NCBI GenBank assembly: GCA_030653975.1
Contig: JAURYH010000055.1
Span: 50,678 to 114,677 of the forward strand
Length of the DNA: 64,000 nt
Origin: Hydrogenophaga sp.
GTDB taxonomy: Bacteria; Pseudomonadota; Gammaproteobacteria; Burkholderiales; Burkholderiaceae_C
Direction of reading: 5' to 3'
A program made the translations under genes and the position numbers. The notes beneath the pieces were generated by a model. It was not told the origin of the DNA, made no database searches, and saw only the letters and a program-made list of their open reading frames with translations. Below are positions 31,355 through 42,029 of the stretch, piece by piece; position 1 is the stretch's first letter, and each line of letters starts with the position of its first letter.

Positions 31355-31460
31355 ACCCCCCTGCGCCGCGGTGCGGCTTCCCCCCAGGGGGACCACGCCC
31401 TTGGACCAGCAAAGCCGGATCTTCGGCGTGCGCTGGGTTCAGGCACGTGCTCCGGTGAAT
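31355..31460. repeat. dispersed repeat, family 1, copy B
   Basis: CCCCCCTGCGCCGCGGTGCGGCTTCCCCCCAGGGGGACCACGCCCTTGGACCAGCAAAGCCGGATCTTCGGCGTGCGCTGGGT. Confidence 0.75.
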
Positions 31461-31470
31461 GGAGCGTGCT

Positions 31471-32814
<1,344 letters not shown>

Positions 32815-32815
32815 G

Positions 32816-34273
32816 TCAGTGCACCGTGCAGACCATGCAGGGGTCGAAAGAGCGCACGATGTGCTGGACAGAAACGGGGGTTTTTTCGCCTTCCAGCACC
32901 GGCGCGTCCACCAGCGCCTGCTCCAGCGCGCCGGGCGTGCCGGCGGCATCACGCGGCGAAAAGTTCCAGCTCGTGGGCGCGACGATCTGGTAGTTGGCGA
33001 TGCGCCCGCGCCGCACCACCAGCCAGTGGCCCAGGCTGCCGCGCGCGGCCTCGCTCAGGCCCACACCGTTGCCCTCGTCGGGCAGCGCCGTCGGCACGCA
33101 GAAGGCCTCGGTCGGCCGGATCGCCTGCAGCCAGTCTTCCATCAGCGGCACCACACGCGCGAGCTCGATCAGCCGCGCCAGCACGCGCGTGTAGACCGTG
33201 CCGCCGTGGTGTGCCACCGCGTCGCGCACCAAGGGCATGCCGCTGGTGAGCTGGCGCGCGATGGCGCCGGTTTCGACCACCTCGCCGCCCAGGCGCGGCG
33301 CCTTGTTCCAGGTGTAGGCGCCGGGCTTGTGTGGTTCGGGGCGGGTGATGCCGTGCAGCGGGTGCAGCGGCTCGCGTGCGTGGGCCAGCCAGGCGCGGGT
33401 GGCGTCTTCGGTGATGGCGTGCGGGTTCAGCGCTTCGACCGCACCGGTCTGCGCGCGCCACACCCCGCCGGGCAAGGCCCAGCCGCCGCCCGCTTGTGCA
33501 TAAGCGCCATAGCTCAGATAACGACCCGGCCCGGGGCCGAGCGTGTCGAGCTGCAGGTCGCGCACGAGGGTGAGGAAGAAGCGCAGGTCGCCACCCAGCG
33601 GGTCCTGCGCGTGCCAGTCCCAGAGCGCGGCTTCGTTGGCCAGCGCGGCCACGGCTTCGAGCGGTGCGGCGAACAGCTGACGCTCCAGGAAGCTGCGGAA
33701 CTCGCGCACCTTGGCCAGCAGGCGCACGCGCTCGGCCGCGTCGATGGCTCGGGTGGAGCCCCCCGGTTCGACCGACTGCGTGTGCGGCCACTTGCCACCC
33801 AGCGTGCCCAGCAGTGTGAGCCAGCGCTGGCGCGCTGCGGTGGCCGCACGCACCTGCTCGCCGTGGTCGGGCGCGAAGCGGCGCACCGCTTCGGCGTGCC
33901 AGGGGTGGGCCGCGTAGACCGGGCGGGCGAAGTCCGGCATGAAGAACAGGTAGAAATGCGTGAGGTGGTCGGCCAGGTTTTCGGTCGCCAGGATCAGGTT
34001 GGTGGCGTGCTGGCCGTTGGCTGGCATCGCTATGCCGCCCAGGTCGGCCAGCGCACACGCCGAGGCCACCGACTGCGAGACCGAGCAGATGCCGCAGATG
34101 CGCGGCACATAGACCAGCGCGTCGTGTGGCACCTTGCCCTGCAGGATCTGCTCGAAGCCGCGGTACATGGTGGCGTTGACCTGCGCCGAAGTCACGCGGC
34201 CTTGGTCGATGTCGAGCTGGACCTCCAAGTCTCCTTCGACGCGGTTGAACGGACCAACGAGAAGTCTGCTCAT
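32816..34273 (-). CDS. hoxC: regulatory [NiFe] hydrogenase large subunit HoxC
   Basis: RICGICSVSQS and terminal DPCMVCTVH-stop; no C-terminal extension after the last His, as in regulatory hydrogenases. Confidence 0.93.
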   Translation of the reverse strand: MSRLLVGPFNRVEGDLEVQLDIDQGRVTSAQVNATMYRGFEQILQGKVPHDALVYVPRICGICSVSQSVASACALADLGGIAMPANGQHATNLILATENLADHLTHFYLFFMPDFARPVYAAHPWHAEAVRRFAPDHGEQVRAATAARQRWLTLLGTLGGKWPHTQSVEPGGSTRAIDAAERVRLLAKVREFRSFLERQLFAAPLEAVAALANEAALWDWHAQDPLGGDLRFFLTLVRDLQLDTLGPGPGRYLSYGAYAQAGGGWALPGGVWRAQTGAVEALNPHAITEDATRAWLAHAREPLHPLHGITRPEPHKPGAYTWNKAPRLGGEVVETGAIARQLTSGMPLVRDAVAHHGGTVYTRVLARLIELARVVPLMEDWLQAIRPTEAFCVPTALPDEGNGVGLSEAARGSLGHWLVVRRGRIANYQIVAPTSWNFSPRDAAGTPGALEQALVDAPVLEGEKTPVSVQHIVRSFDPCMVCTVH

Positions 34274-34280
34274 GGCTTGC

Positions 34281-35276
34281 TCACTTCAAGCGTGTCTTGC
34301 GAACAGCAGGTTTGACAACGAGATGGTCCGCCACCGCATTGTTCTTCACCCGCTTGGGCGTGGCACTCTTGGAGAGTGAAGCCAGCGCGACGAACCAGGC
34401 CTTGGGCATGTCGGTCGGCAGGCCGATGGGGATGCCGGCGAGTTTGGGCGTTTCGTGGAACGGGTGGCCCGGTTCCTGGAAACCGGGCTCGGTGCAGGCA
34501 ATGCAGGCGTAGCCGCCGCGCGTGCAGCTGCCCTCGCCGTTCCAGGGGCGGATGTTGCAGTCGGCGTGCACCTGCGTGCCCTTGCAGCCCATGTGTTCCA
34601 TCATGCAGCCGAGGTCGGACGGCTTCTCGGCGCTGGCCTTGAACTCGTAGTACTCGTTGCGCGTGCAGCCGTGGTGCACCAGCTGGTCGGCGTAGAAACG
34701 CGGGCGGTTCAGCGGGTCGAGGTCGTCGGCCGCGAAGCCGTCGGCGGCCAGCGCCATCAGCGTGTCGATCACCCAGCTCGGGTGCGTCGGGCAGCCCGCG
34801 ATGTTGATCACCGGCAGGCCGCTGCCGGAGCGAAAGTCGGCCCCGAGCAGGCCACCGATGCGGTCGTCCTCGTACTGCAGGCCGCAGGCATCGGTGGGGT
34901 TGTCGCCACCCGCGGTGATGCCGCCCCAGGCCGCGCAGCTGCCCACGGCCAGCACGTGGCGCGCCTTCGCCGCGAGTTCGCGCACCCAGTGGATCATGGG
35001 CAAGCCGGTGCCCGCGAGCATGTGGAAACGGCCGGTGCCGTTGGGGCCGCGCAGCAGCGAGCCTTCGACGCACAGCGCATCCAGCTTCGTCGTGCCATCG
35101 ACCACCGATTGCAGCAGCGAAATCACCTCTTCACCACTGGCCATCGACAGCGAGGGGTGCCAGAGCAGGTGCACGCCACCATCGCGCAGGTGGCCCTGGA
35201 AGTCGGTGGTGTCGGCGCACAGCAGCGACATGCTGCAGCCGCCGCAACCGCCACTTTGAAGCCAGAGCACGTTCAT
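34281..35276 (-). CDS. hoxB: regulatory [NiFe] hydrogenase small subunit HoxB
   Basis: MNVLWLQSGGCGGCSMSLL (no Tat signal), VGSCAAWGGITAGG, GCPTHPSWVIDTL. Confidence 0.93.
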   Translation of the reverse strand: MNVLWLQSGGCGGCSMSLLCADTTDFQGHLRDGGVHLLWHPSLSMASGEEVISLLQSVVDGTTKLDALCVEGSLLRGPNGTGRFHMLAGTGLPMIHWVRELAAKARHVLAVGSCAAWGGITAGGDNPTDACGLQYEDDRIGGLLGADFRSGSGLPVINIAGCPTHPSWVIDTLMALAADGFAADDLDPLNRPRFYADQLVHHGCTRNEYYEFKASAEKPSDLGCMMEHMGCKGTQVHADCNIRPWNGEGSCTRGGYACIACTEPGFQEPGHPFHETPKLAGIPIGLPTDMPKAWFVALASLSKSATPKRVKNNAVADHLVVKPAVRKTRLK

Positions 35277-35363
35277 GTCAGTGGCGCCCGGCCGCCCGAA
35301 GCCACTGACGCGCCCCCTCGGGGGGCAGCGAACAAAGTGAGCGTGGGGGTTGTTTCATGTCAG
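35272..35363. repeat. family 2 repeat flanked by 10-bp direct repeats TTCATGTCAG
   Basis: TTCATGTCAG at 35272-35281 and 35354-35363 flank a 72-bp insert containing CGCCCCCTCGGGGGGCAGCGAACAAAGTGAGCGTGGGGG. Confidence 0.75.
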
Positions 35364-35831
35364 CATCTCCTCGGTCAGCCCGGCCCAGGCCGTCGCCCAG
35401 GCCAGGGCCAGAGCCAGATCGGCCAGGGCCTGGCCGCCCGGCGCCTCGCCGAGCTCGAAGCGTTGGGCGCGGATGGCGAGCAGGGTGCACGGCGGCGGCT
35501 CGGCGCGCTCCAGATCGCGGTAGACCTGCAGCAGGGCCTCGGGCGACAGCGCGTGGGTGGTGAAACCGGCCACCGGCGCGGGCACCACGGTGCTCACCGC
35601 GAACGGGATCTGCAGGCCGATGGCGGCGTCCACGAACAGCACGCGTTCGCGGCCCCGCAGATCGAGCGCGTGTTCGACCTGCAGCTGGAAGTCGGTGAGG
35701 CATTCGAGCCGGCCCGATGACATCTGTGCCAGCCCGGCCAGTTGTTCGACCAGCAGCGGTCCCAACGCGTCGTCGCCCCGGCTCGGGTTGCCCCAGCCGA
35801 ACACCAGCAGTGGCGCCACCTGGGAACTCAT
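35355..35831 (-). CDS. hoxW: hydrogenase maturation protease for HoxH
   Basis: LLVFGWGNPSRGDDALGPLLVEQL...LTDFQLQVEHALDL; overlaps hoxH. Confidence 0.9.
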   Translation of the reverse strand: MSSQVAPLLVFGWGNPSRGDDALGPLLVEQLAGLAQMSSGRLECLTDFQLQVEHALDLRGRERVLFVDAAIGLQIPFAVSTVVPAPVAGFTTHALSPEALLQVYRDLERAEPPPCTLLAIRAQRFELGEAPGGQALADLALALAWATAWAGLTEEMLT

Positions 35832-37348
35832 TGAGCCGCCTCCGCCGAATGCGGCCGGGTGCCGCGCACGGTGTCGCCACGGGACGAACGGTGCACGTGG
35901 TCGAGCACCTCGCCGCGCGCGTTGCGCAGCGTCACCGCCAGCGGCATCTGGCCCAGCGCGTGCGTGGCACAGGACAGGCAGGGGTCGTAGGCGCGGATGG
36001 CGACCTCGATGTGGTTGAGCAGCGGTTCGGTGATGGTCTGGCCGTCGAGGTATTGCAGCGCGACGGAGCGCACGGCTTCGTTCATGGCCTGGTTGTTGTG
36101 CGTGGTCGAGACGATCAGGTTGCAGCGCGTGACCAGGTCGTCGTCGCCCACTTCGTACTCGTGGATCAGCGTGCCGCGCGGCGCTTCGATGATGCCCACG
36201 CCGCTGCGCTGGCGCTCCCCCGTCGCCTGCAGTGGTCCACCGAGGATGACCGGGTCGTCCAGCAGATCGGCCACCACCTCCACGCCGTGCAGCAGCTCGA
36301 TCATGCGCGCCCAGTGCGTGGCCAGCACCGCGTGCACCGGCCGCCCACCGTGTGCCGCCACGAAGGCCTGGCGCCGCGCCTCGGCGCGAGGCGTGGGAAT
36401 GTGGTCGCAGTTCTGCACCCGAGCCAGCGGGCCGACGCGGTACCAGCCGGCGTCCGGCCCCAGGGCCAGGCGGTAGGGGAACTTCATGTAGGTCCAGGGC
36501 TTGACGCCCTCGCCGATCAGCTCGCGGTAGCGCTGGTCCTCGAAGCCGTCGATGGCGATCCGTCCGTCGGCCTCGCGCACGCGCAGCGTGCCGTCGTAAA
36601 ACTCCATCGCGCCACCGGGGCCGACCAGCGACATCATGGCCGCCGGGGTGTCGGCGAAGCCGATCAGGTGAGTCGGCAAGCCGGTGTGCAGGCGCTCGGC
36701 CAGATCCACCGCGGTCTCGGCCCAGGCCAGCACCTCAGGCAGTTGCGCGCGCAGCGTGTCGCGTTCGGCCATATCCACCGCCCGGTTCATGCCACCGGGT
36801 ATGGAACCGGTGCCGTGCACCCGCTTGCCGGCGGTGATGCGGATCACTTCCTGGCCGAACTTGCGCAGCATCACGCCCTGGCGCGCGGCCTCGGGGTGCG
36901 CCATCGCGACACCGACGATGTTGCGCTGCGCGACGGCGGCGTCGAAGCCGAACAGCAAATCGGGCGAGGACAGGTGGAAAAAGTGCAGCGCGTGGCTCTG
37001 CACGATCTGGCCGTAGTGCATCAGGCGGCGGATCTGGTTGGCGGCTTCGGGCACCGGCCAGCCGCCAACCACCCTGTCAAGCGCCTTGGACGCCGCCAGG
37101 TGGTGCGAAACCGGGCAGATGCCGCACAGGCGCTGCACCATCACCGGCACCTCCCAGTAGGGCCGGCCGACGATGAACTGCTCGAAGCCGCGGAACTCGA
37201 CGATGTGCAGGCGCACCTGCTGGATGCGGTTGTCATCGTCCAGCAGCAGCGTGACCTTGCCGTGGCCTTCGACGCGCGAGACCGGATCGATCACGATGCG
37301 GCGCAGGCCCTGGGGTTCGGCGGCGGTTTCGAGCGAAGGGGTGGTCAT
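35828..37348 (-). CDS. hoxH: NAD-reducing hydrogenase large subunit HoxH
   Basis: VEGHGKVTLLLDDDNRIQQ; RLCGICPVSHH; DPCLSCATHALGQMPL. Confidence 0.95.
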   Translation of the reverse strand: MTTPSLETAAEPQGLRRIVIDPVSRVEGHGKVTLLLDDDNRIQQVRLHIVEFRGFEQFIVGRPYWEVPVMVQRLCGICPVSHHLAASKALDRVVGGWPVPEAANQIRRLMHYGQIVQSHALHFFHLSSPDLLFGFDAAVAQRNIVGVAMAHPEAARQGVMLRKFGQEVIRITAGKRVHGTGSIPGGMNRAVDMAERDTLRAQLPEVLAWAETAVDLAERLHTGLPTHLIGFADTPAAMMSLVGPGGAMEFYDGTLRVREADGRIAIDGFEDQRYRELIGEGVKPWTYMKFPYRLALGPDAGWYRVGPLARVQNCDHIPTPRAEARRQAFVAAHGGRPVHAVLATHWARMIELLHGVEVVADLLDDPVILGGPLQATGERQRSGVGIIEAPRGTLIHEYEVGDDDLVTRCNLIVSTTHNNQAMNEAVRSVALQYLDGQTITEPLLNHIEVAIRAYDPCLSCATHALGQMPLAVTLRNARGEVLDHVHRSSRGDTVRGTRPHSAEAAQ

Positions 37349-37352
37349 GGTC

Positions 37353-37880
37353 TCAGTCGTAACGGATCAGGCCATGCGCGGGTTCGCGCCCGGCGATGAG
37401 GTCCTGCAAAAACTGCCAGAAGGCATCGGCCGACGGCGGGCAGCCGGGCAGCGAGTGGTCGATGCGCACCACCTCGTGGATGGGGTGCACCTTGTTGAGC
37501 GGCAGCGGGAGTTCGGGGTCGTCGGGCACCGTGCCGTACACAGCCTGCAGCATGTCCCCGACATCGAGGTGGTTGCGCAAGGCGGGCAGGCCGCCGGTGA
37601 TGGCACAGGCGCCCACCGCCACCAGCACGCGGCAGTTGGCGCGGAAGGCGCGCAGCACCTCGACGTTCTCGGCGTTGCACAGCCCGCCTTCGATCAGGCC
37701 GATGTCGCACGGCCCCACGGTCTTGATGTCGGTCAGTGGCGAGCGGTCGAATGTGATGTGCTCGATCAGTTCGAACAGGCGCTCGTCGATGTCGAGAAAG
37801 GACATGTGGCAACCGAAGCAGCCGGCCAGCGAGACCGTGGCGACGCGCAGCTTGCGGGGGACGGGTGTGTCTGTGCTCAT
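37353..37880 (-). CDS. hoxY: NAD-reducing hydrogenase small subunit HoxY
   Basis: LAGCFGCHMSFLDIDERLFELIEHITFDRSPLTDIK; GACAITGGLPALRN. Confidence 0.95.
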   Translation of the reverse strand: MSTDTPVPRKLRVATVSLAGCFGCHMSFLDIDERLFELIEHITFDRSPLTDIKTVGPCDIGLIEGGLCNAENVEVLRAFRANCRVLVAVGACAITGGLPALRNHLDVGDMLQAVYGTVPDDPELPLPLNKVHPIHEVVRIDHSLPGCPPSADAFWQFLQDLIAGREPAHGLIRYD

Positions 37881-38557
37881 CCGCGCGCCTCCCCGTTGTC
37901 AAACGTCCGTTGACCGATGGGCACCGCAAAGCCGACCCGCTTGGGCAGCAGCGCACCGACCGGGCAGATGTGGGCCGCACGGTCGTCCACCGACAGTGCG
38001 CTGTCGCCCAGCCGGCCGCTGGGGCTGTCGATCAGCAGATGCGCGCCGATGCCGTGGCCGCCGATGGCGAAGACCTGTTTGCCGTCGAGTTCGTCGCTGG
38101 CGCGCACGCAGAGCTGACAGAGGATGCAGCGGTTGGGCTCGAACAGCACGTCGGGGTGGCTGGCGTCGACCGGTCGCTCGGGGTTGAGGGTCTCGTAGTG
38201 CAGGTCGGTCATGCCGGCGCGCTCGGCCTGGTGCTGCAGCAGGCAGTGGCCGCTTTTTTCGCAGCCGGGGCAGAAGTGGTTGCCCTCGACGAAGAGCATC
38301 TGCAGCAGGTGCAGCCGCTGCGCGCGCAGGTCGGCGGTGTGGCAATCCACGCGCTGCCCGGCGGCCGCGGTGGTGGTGCAGGCCGCTACGGGCCTGCCGT
38401 CCACGAGCACCGTGCAGACCCGGCAGGAAGCGCTGGCCGACACCTCGGGGTGCCAGCACAGGTGGGGCACCTCGTGGCCAGCGCGCTGCGCGGCCTGCAG
38501 GATGGTGTCGCCGGGCTGCAGGGGCACGGGCTGGCCGTCAAAGCTGAAACTGCTCAT
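37877..38557 (-). CDS. hoxU: NAD-reducing hydrogenase diaphorase subunit HoxU
   Basis: 2Fe-2S SASCRVCTVLVDG, HFCPGCEKSGHCLLQ, EPNRCILCQLCVRASDELDGK. Confidence 0.95.
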   Translation of the reverse strand: MSSFSFDGQPVPLQPGDTILQAAQRAGHEVPHLCWHPEVSASASCRVCTVLVDGRPVAACTTTAAAGQRVDCHTADLRAQRLHLLQMLFVEGNHFCPGCEKSGHCLLQHQAERAGMTDLHYETLNPERPVDASHPDVLFEPNRCILCQLCVRASDELDGKQVFAIGGHGIGAHLLIDSPSGRLGDSALSVDDRAAHICPVGALLPKRVGFAVPIGQRTFDNGEARG

Positions 38558-40572
38558 GAACCGTGCTCCGTATCGAGATGTGCGCCGGCGTCGGTGCGAC
38601 CCGTGACGCGACGGGCCGCCGAAAGCTCGGCATCGAGATCGAACTCGGGCTCGAACTGCGGCGTGCCCGTGCGCGATGTGTAGACCTCTCCGAAGTGGGT
38701 CAGCGTGTCGCGCAGCGGGTTGCAGGCCGAGGCGCCGAGGCCGCAGTGTGTGCCGCTGTGCAGCAGCGTGTCGAGCTCGTGCAGGCGTTGCAGGTCGAAG
38801 GCCGAACCGCGACCGGCGCCGCGTGCGAGGGCGAGCTTGTCCAGGCGCCGCACCACCAGCTCGGTGCCCACGCGGCAGGGCGTGCACAGGCCGCAGCTCT
38901 CGTGCGCAAAGAAGCGGGCAAAGTGACGCGCCACCTCGAACAGGTCGCGCGAGCCGTCGAAGACCATGAAGGCGCCGGCGCTGGGAACGTCGTCGAAGGC
39001 GATGCGCCGGTGGAAACCCGAAGCGGGCACGCAGGTGCCCGAGGGGCCGCCCACCTGCACCGCCTGGGCGTCCATGGCGCCGCAGTCGGCCAGGATTTGC
39101 GCGATGGGCGTGCCCAGAGGGTATTCGTACAGGCCCGGGCGCTCGCAGTCGCCCGACACCGAGTGGACCTTGGTGCCGGTGGACGACGCGTGGCCGATGC
39201 CGGCCCACCAGGCGCCGCCGCGCCGCGCGATATGCGCCACGGCGCAGAAGGTTTCGACGTTGTTGACCACGGTCGGGCGCCCGAGGTAGCCGCGCTCCAC
39301 CGGAAACGGCGGGCGGATGCGCGGCGTGCCGCGCTTGCCTTCGAGCGATTCGATCAGGGCCGACTCCTCGCCGCACACATAGGCCCCGGCGCCGAGGTGG
39401 ATGCCGATGTCGAAATCAAAACCGGCGAGGCCGGCAGCGTTGGCGCCGAGCAGACCACTGGCACGGCGACGTTCGAGCACCATCTGCAGATGCGGCAGCA
39501 GGTAGCGGTATTCGCCGCGCAGGTAGAGCCAGCCCTGCTGTGCGCCGATGGCGCGCGCGGCGATGGTCATGCCGTCGAACACCGCGTCGGCGTGGTCGCT
39601 GAGCAGCGCGCGGTCCTTGAAGGTGCCGGGCTCGCCTTCGTCGGCGTTGCAGACCACGCAGCGCAGCGGTCCGCTGGCATCACGACAGGCCTGCCACTTG
39701 CGCGCGGTCGGGAAGCCGGCACCGCCGCGGCCGCGCAGGCCGGCGCGGGCCAGCTCGTCGAGCAGGGCCTGTGGCTCACGCGCGATCACGGCGGGCAAGG
39801 CCGGCGCGTCCACCGGCAGGCCCGTCAGCAGTGGCCCGGCGCGGTGCACCGTGTTGTCCACGCGGAACCAGTCGGCGGGCCAGTGATCCACCGGCACCTC
39901 GGACAACATGAGCGCGGCGAGCGCATCCACCCGTTCGGCATCGAGGCGGGTGATCACCTGGTGGTGGTTGATCAGCAGCGCCGGTCCCTGGTCGCACAGA
40001 CCGGTGCACGAGGCGCGGTCGACGCTGAACCGGCCCTGGTCATCGGGCTGACCGGGCACCACGCCGAGCCGCTCGCAGAGCCGGGACAACAAGGCCTCGC
40101 TGCCGAGCAATCGGTCGGTGATGTTGTCGGAGAACAGCACCCGCAGGCGACCCACCGGCCAGGTGTGGAAGAAACGGTAGAACGTGGCCACCCCTTCGAC
40201 CTGGGCCAGCGGCAGGCGCAAGGCTTGCGCGATGTGGGTCAACAAGTCTCGCGGCAGCCAGTGGGTCAACGCCTGCGCCTCGCGCAGCACCTGCACCAGC
40301 GCGTGCGGATCGTGGCCCCAGCGGGCCAGCACGGCGTCAGCAGCCTGACGGTCCTGAGCAACCAGCGACCCGTGCAGCGGTGGAGCGTGGGGGCCAGAGA
40401 CCGCAGCGAAGGGCCGCTCCCGAGCAAGGTCAGCCCCCCCGGGGGGCAGCGACCCGCGCAGCGGTGGAGCGTGGGGGCCAGAGACCGCAGCGAAGGGCCG
40501 CTCCCGAGCAAGGTCAGCCCCCCCGGGGGGCAGCGACCCGCGCAGCGGTGGAGCGTGGGGGCCCGATGTCAT
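38554..40572 (-). CDS. hoxF: NAD-reducing hydrogenase diaphorase subunit HoxF, with unusual repeat-encoded N-terminus
   Basis: GRGGAGFPTARKW, CNADEGEPGTFKDR, GAGAYVCGEESALIESLEGKRGTPR, ESCGLCTPCRVG; ORF begins MTSGPHAPPLRGSLPPGGADLARERPFAAVSGPHAPPLRGS... Confidence 0.93.
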   Translation of the reverse strand: MTSGPHAPPLRGSLPPGGADLARERPFAAVSGPHAPPLRGSLPPGGADLARERPFAAVSGPHAPPLHGSLVAQDRQAADAVLARWGHDPHALVQVLREAQALTHWLPRDLLTHIAQALRLPLAQVEGVATFYRFFHTWPVGRLRVLFSDNITDRLLGSEALLSRLCERLGVVPGQPDDQGRFSVDRASCTGLCDQGPALLINHHQVITRLDAERVDALAALMLSEVPVDHWPADWFRVDNTVHRAGPLLTGLPVDAPALPAVIAREPQALLDELARAGLRGRGGAGFPTARKWQACRDASGPLRCVVCNADEGEPGTFKDRALLSDHADAVFDGMTIAARAIGAQQGWLYLRGEYRYLLPHLQMVLERRRASGLLGANAAGLAGFDFDIGIHLGAGAYVCGEESALIESLEGKRGTPRIRPPFPVERGYLGRPTVVNNVETFCAVAHIARRGGAWWAGIGHASSTGTKVHSVSGDCERPGLYEYPLGTPIAQILADCGAMDAQAVQVGGPSGTCVPASGFHRRIAFDDVPSAGAFMVFDGSRDLFEVARHFARFFAHESCGLCTPCRVGTELVVRRLDKLALARGAGRGSAFDLQRLHELDTLLHSGTHCGLGASACNPLRDTLTHFGEVYTSRTGTPQFEPEFDLDAELSAARRVTGRTDAGAHLDTEHGS
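40363..40563. repeat. 84-bp tandem repeat, about 2.4 copies, inside hoxF 5' end
   Basis: TGGAGCGTGG at 40381, 40465, 40549 and CAGCGACCC at 40363, 40447, 40531: exact 84-bp period. Confidence 0.97.
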
Positions 40573-42029
40573 GGTTTATCCAATCCGAAACGTTGCATCT
40601 TGGCACGCAAACCCACACGCGACAAACCCAGTTCCTGCGCCGCGCGGGTCTTGTTCCAGCGCTGGCGCAGCAGCGTCTCGCGCAGCAGCATGGCCTCGAT
40701 CACGTCCAGCCGTTCGCCGAGTGTGCCGCTTTGCGGAATGGCGGCGGTGAGGTCGTTGGCCGCCCCCGAAGCCCGGCCCTGCAGCACGCGCGGTGAAAAC
40801 GCGGCGGGTGGCAACTGCGCGCCATCGTGCAAGGCCATGGCGCGCGCGATCTCGTTGCGCAGCTCGCGGATGTTGCCGGGCCAGGGATAAGCCAGCAGAC
40901 AGGCCAGGGTTTCGTCGGGCAGCGTGGCACCGGGGTGCCCGAGTTCGGCGGCCACGTCCAGCGCCAGCTGGTGCGCGATCGATGGGATGTCGGCCACGCG
41001 CTCGCGCAGCGGCGGCACGGTGATGGTGATGCCCGCGATGCGGTAGTACAGGTCTTCGCGGAACAGGCCGTCGCGCACGCGCTGCTCGAGCTGGCGGTGG
41101 GTGGCGGCGATCACGCGCACGTCCACCGGCTCCGGCCGAACGCCGCCCACCGGCCGCACCTCGCCCTCTTGCAGCACACGCAGCAGCTTGACCTGAAAGG
41201 CCTGCGAGGTATCGCCGATCTCGTCGAGGAACACCGTGCCGCGGTGCGCGCGCTGGAACAGGCCGGGGTGGTCTTCGTAGGCGCCGGTGAAGGCGCCGCG
41301 CTTGTGGCCGAACAGCTCGGACTCCAGCAGCGTGTCTGGAATGGCGGCGCAGTTCTCCACCACGAAGGGGCCGCTCAGGCGCGGCGAGGCGTAGTGGATC
41401 GCGCGCGCCATCAGTTCCTTGCCGGTGCCGGACTCGCCCAGCACCAGCACCGAGAGGTCGTAGCGCGCCACCCGGTGCGCCATGGCGCAGACCGCGTCGA
41501 TCGGGCTGCCGGGCGCGCGCACGATGTGGTCGAAGCCGAAGCTGGCGCGCGCGCGGTCGATCTGGCGGGCGGTGCGCTGGCGCAGCACGCCGGTGCTGGT
41601 GCGCAGCTCCAGGTCGAGCCGGCTGGTCTGGCGCTGCAGGGCCTGCGCCTCCACCGCGTTGCGCACCGAGTCCAGCAGATGGTCGGGCGCCCAGGGCTTG
41701 AGGATGTACTGGTAGATGCCGGCCTCGTTGATGCCGGCAATGATGTCTTCGCTGTCGGTGTAGCCCGAGATCACGATGCGCACCGCGTCGGGCCACTGTT
41801 CGCGCACTTCCTTGAGGAAGCTCACGCCGGTCATGCCGGGCATGCGCTGGTCGCACAGGATCACGCTCACCGGCTGGCGCTGCAGGAGGCCGCGCGCCTC
41901 GTCGGCGCTGCTGGCGGTGAACACGGTGAAATCCTCGTCGAGCGTGCGGCGCATCGCGTCCTGCGACCGCACCTCGTCATCCACCACCAGCACGGTGGGC
42001 AGGGCGTCGGGGGACAAATGGGATTTCAA
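40569..42029 (-). CDS. hoxA: NtrC-type sigma54-dependent response regulator HoxA
   Basis: Receiver VLVVDDEVRSQDAMRR/ILCDQRMPGMTG; AAA+ GESGTGKELMARAIH, GAFTGA; C-terminal Fis-type HTH. Confidence 0.93.
   Translation of the reverse strand: MKSHLSPDALPTVLVVDDEVRSQDAMRRTLDEDFTVFTASSADEARGLLQRQPVSVILCDQRMPGMTGVSFLKEVREQWPDAVRIVISGYTDSEDIIAGINEAGIYQYILKPWAPDHLLDSVRNAVEAQALQRQTSRLDLELRTSTGVLRQRTARQIDRARASFGFDHIVRAPGSPIDAVCAMAHRVARYDLSVLVLGESGTGKELMARAIHYASPRLSGPFVVENCAAIPDTLLESELFGHKRGAFTGAYEDHPGLFQRAHRGTVFLDEIGDTSQAFQVKLLRVLQEGEVRPVGGVRPEPVDVRVIAATHRQLEQRVRDGLFREDLYYRIAGITITVPPLRERVADIPSIAHQLALDVAAELGHPGATLPDETLACLLAYPWPGNIRELRNEIARAMALHDGAQLPPAAFSPRVLQGRASGAANDLTAAIPQSGTLGERLDVIEAMLLRETLLRQRWNKTRAAQELGLSRVGLRAKMQRFGLDKP

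Noticed and set aside
35717-37399. 560-aa plus-strand ORF opposite hoxH
   Set aside because: No recognisable motif, antisense to well-supported hoxH.
40363-40563. Possible CRISPR array
   Set aside because: Repeats are directly abutting 84-bp tandem units with no unique spacers, in-frame with hoxF.
38563-40890. 775-aa plus-strand ORF opposite hoxF/hoxU
   Set aside because: Shadow ORF in high GC; the opposite strand has clear HoxF motifs. Contains the antisense of the 84-bp repeat.
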